Shown: in pieces, positions 61,070 to 64,000 of the stretch
How positions within the stretch are numbered: position 1 is the first letter of the stretch
How the letters are laid out: each line of letters begins with the position of its first letter
Assembly (NCBI GenBank): GCA_002189035.1
Contig: CM007991.1
Span: forward strand, 4,898,001-4,962,000
Source of the DNA: Utricularia gibba
Lineage: Eukaryota; Streptophyta; Magnoliopsida; Lamiales; Lentibulariaceae
DNA length: 64,000 nt
Direction: 5' to 3'
Position numbers and translations under genes: made by a program
Notes under the pieces: generated by a model
The model's database searches: none
The model's input: only the letters and a program-made list of their open reading frames with translations
Told to the model about the DNA's origin: nothing

Positions 61070-63935
61070 ATGCACTACATCAATGCGGCTGCGTCGTTAC
61101 CTATACCGATCAAGAACAGCGGAGTGTTGGGGCGGAGATCGAGTATGGGACGGTATGGTGGTTCGTCTACGCTGGTGTTTCATGCGTGCTAGTACTTTTT
61201 GCAGGCATAATGTCCGGCTTGACTTTGGGCCTTATGTCTCTGGGCCTCGTCGAGCTTGAGATCCTTCAGCGCAGCGGCACTCCGGCGGAAAAAAAGCAGG
61301 CTGGTCTGCGACTTTCCCATCACGAATGATTTCTTCATCTTTTGTACCTTATCCTTGAGTTATTTACGGATCATTTGGATTAGCTAATCGACTCCTTTAC
61401 TGTCAATCTAAACACATTAGGTTTTCTATACGTAAACTCTGGATGGATTTTGATGCCAGTGTGTTTCTTTTCGTAATCTTACATTCTTTATTCTGGAAAT
61501 GTGCTCCAGTCTCATTTTCTCTGCTTGGCTATTCACATCATATGCTACTGGGACAATTAAACATTAGATTCAAGATTATTCTTTGTATTTTGGGGTTCAT
61601 ATTCTTTCTGAATTTGAAATATTTCCTATTTGAGACAATCTTGTAATGAGAGGTGAATGCTCCTCATTTTGTTTCTTCCATCTCATATCAAGTCTACGGT
61701 TTTCAGCCGCAATACTTCCAGTAGTTCAAAAGCAGCACCAGCTCCTAGTAACTCTTCTGTTATGCAATGCAGCTGCAATGGAGGTAACAGTGTTACTTTC
61801 TCTTTCTTTTCTCCCCACAACCCCCTCACCCACCTCCCTCTCGATACCTGAGAACTCTTGGATTTGAAAAAAGCTGCAAAACCCTTGTGTGCATGATCAC
61901 TGTGAGAAAATGTAGTTTGCACATCTTGCAGGCTCTTCCAATATACTTGGACAAGATGTTCAATCAATATGTTGCCATCATACTTTCAGTGACTTTTGTG
62001 TTAGCATTTGGGGAGGTATGCCTTAGTCTTAGACTCTGACCTTTTTATTCTCTTATTCATTGTTTTTTTTCTTAGTTCAATGCATTGAATATTCATAATA
62101 ATTTCCTATTCCTAGGTAATTCCTCAAGCCATATGCACTAGATACGGTCTTTCTGTTGGTGCTAACTTTGTGTGGCTTGTTCGCGTCCTGATGATCATTT
62201 GTTATCCTATTTCTTATCCAATAGGCAAGGTAATCTATACAATTGAAAGCGAAGTAAAAACTTTGAATTTATGTCAATGTTGCTTAAACATATGTATATA
62301 GATACTGGATTGTGCCCTTGGACATAATGAAGCACTGTTCAGGCGTGCACAGTTGAAAGCTCTCGTTTCTATCCATGGCCAGGAGGTAAATATTTCGACA
62401 TTATTAGGAACTCATGGAAATCTATGTTTTTGTCGATCGCTTTTTAGACATCTAGGATATGCGCACTGGAGCCTCCCAAAAGTTTCACTCCTTGAGCAGC
62501 TGAGTATATTTGTGGTTTTTAGGCTGGTAAAGGCGGTGAACTCACACATGATGAAACAACCATTATTAGTGGTGCCTTAGATCTGACAGAAAAGGTATTT
62601 TTAACTACGCAGGTCTACTATATCGTTTCATTTTACAAATATATAGTAAATATTTTAAAGCTTTTGTATTATCCAAGACATGGCTTAGTTTTTCCGTGAA
62701 GCCACTTAGGTTTCCTATCATGCTCCTAGGTTTGACTCAGCCTCCTAAGACTTTCCTTGTTATGAGGAACACCACCTGATTCATAGGGCATTTTTCATCT
62801 TGGAACTTTAGTATTGCTTACAGCTTTGTGCAACTATATTATGTGATATTTAATAACAGATTCTGTTTCCTGAACTCCTAAGATGGCAATTAATTATCTA
62901 GATTCTGCATTTCCCCTCACTTGTAAACCTCCATGTTCTAATAGACAGCTGAGGAAGCCATGACACCAATTGAGTCAACTTTTTCTCTTGACGTGAATTC
63001 AAAGTTAGATTGGTATGTGCATTTTCTTGAGATTTGAAGTTGTTCAGTCATTTTTTCTTTTTTTTATTAAACATTGCAAGTACAAATATAGTAGACTCAT
63101 GAGCCATTTTCTTTGCTAATTTCAGGGAAGCAATGGGTAAGATTTTGGCTCGTGGCCACAGCCGTGTTCCAGTCTATTCTGGAAATCCAAAGAACATAAT
63201 TGGTCTTTTATTGGTAAACTCTGTGAAATAGGATGCTGTGTCAAATAATCATTGTTGGTATTAAAACCTTAGATGAATGCTGCATACTAGGTAAAGAGCC
63301 TGCTCACTGTGAGGCCAGAAACTGAAACCCCAGTTAGTGCTGTATCTATACGAAGAATTCCACGGTATGGTGGTCATATTCCTCGTCAAATTTTGGATTT
63401 TGAAGGGCTTGATTACACTTTCAGTTCTCAGTGTTCCTGCAGATATGCCTCTCTACGACATCCTTAATGAGTTCCAAAAGGGTAGCAGCCATATGGCAGC
63501 TGTTGTAAAGGCCAAACGCCTGTATAAAATACATTCATATATTGAGGAGAAGGTTGAAGAGACCGAGGATGCGAATAGCAGTTCAGAATTGACTATTCCA
63601 TTGATATCCAAGGAAGTTCAGAATGCAGAAAGCATCATTGACGTCGAGAAGCCTGCAAGATCCCCTCCTAAAATTAGCTTGGCGTACAGTGATGCAGCCA
63701 TAAATGGATTGGCTGGGTTTGATGATTCTGAAGATGGTGAAGTTATTGGCATTATCACACTAGAGGATGTATTTGAAGAACTTTTGCAGGTAAAGCCTTA
63801 GTCCTAGTCCTAATAATAAACATATACGTGAACCCCTTTATTTTATTCGCTCAGTTGTCAATGTTTTGGTCTGCAAATCTTAAATCAGGAGGAAATTGTC
63901 GACGAAACAGATGAGTTTGTTGACGTGCACAAAAG
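61070..63935 (+). CDS. DUF21/CNNM-CBS domain membrane protein (3' end beyond window, one frameshift)
   Basis: Plant CNNM-type protein: an N-terminal DUF21 transmembrane domain and a CBS pair; relatives are linked to magnesium or other ion transport, but function in plants is not settled. Exons: 61070-61303, 61707-61783, 61932-62015, 62116-62229, 62302-62385, 62523-62594, 62945-63012, 63126-63213, 63291-63364, 63432-63789, 63889-63935 and on; all GT..AG with consistent phases. The start MHYINAAAS resembles MHLINAVAA of homologues; two upstream in-frame ATGs (60998, 61055) exist. Membrane segment [20 protein letters not shown], then [23 protein letters not shown] region [18 protein letters not shown] and [19 protein letters not shown]. 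Between 61127 and 61134 the frame shifts: GGGG at 61129-61132 where a fifth G would join the two parts. Confidence 0.9.
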
Positions 63936-64000
63936 GTACCTTAGATTTCGGTAGACCCTTTGAAATTTATATAAAGCGTATGGTGGAGTTTGTGAAAATT

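Overview
The window reads as nuclear DNA of a flowering plant, probably a non-grass. It has intron-containing genes with GT..AG splice sites, plant-specific gene families, a decayed plastid-gene copy, and roughly 40 kb of nested LTR retrotransposons between two small gene islands. I cannot name the species from the sequence.

Left gene island (1-17 kb): the 3' part of a FRIGIDA-like 4 gene (+; it starts before the window), a single-exon plastid ferredoxin C1 gene (-, tail-to-tail with it), then about 11 kb of solo LTRs and debris, then a complete nine-exon O-acetylserine(thiol)lyase (cysteine synthase) gene (+). From memory, the Arabidopsis counterparts are consecutive loci on chromosome 4, so this looks like conserved gene order stretched by retrotransposon insertions.

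Transposon block (17-53 kb): a hAT transposase remnant; at least two decayed minus-strand Ty3/gypsy polymerase copies cut up by later insertions; solo LTRs of several families, seven of them with exact 5-bp target-site duplications; a plus-strand gypsy fragment in permuted order; an Athila-like gypsy element lacking its RT core; a nearly complete but disabled Ty1/copia element (44.5-52.1 kb); and a nuclear copy of plastid ndhH (about 33 kb). Nesting reaches three layers and lets the order of insertion be read.

AT-rich spacer (53-59.3 kb): no gene recognised, with a few possible MITEs.

Right gene island (59.3-64 kb): a U-box/ARM E3 ubiquitin ligase gene of PUB16 type (-) lacking the usual long N-terminus, head-to-head with a DUF21/CNNM-CBS membrane protein gene (+) that runs off the window end.

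Two otherwise well-conserved genes (FRIGIDA-like 4 and the CNNM gene) each carry one apparent single-base deletion in a C or G homopolymer, which suggests assembly indels rather than two dead genes. I found no CRISPR array, operon or novel biosynthetic or defence system. The unusual content is the transposon architecture and the gene-structure anomalies.
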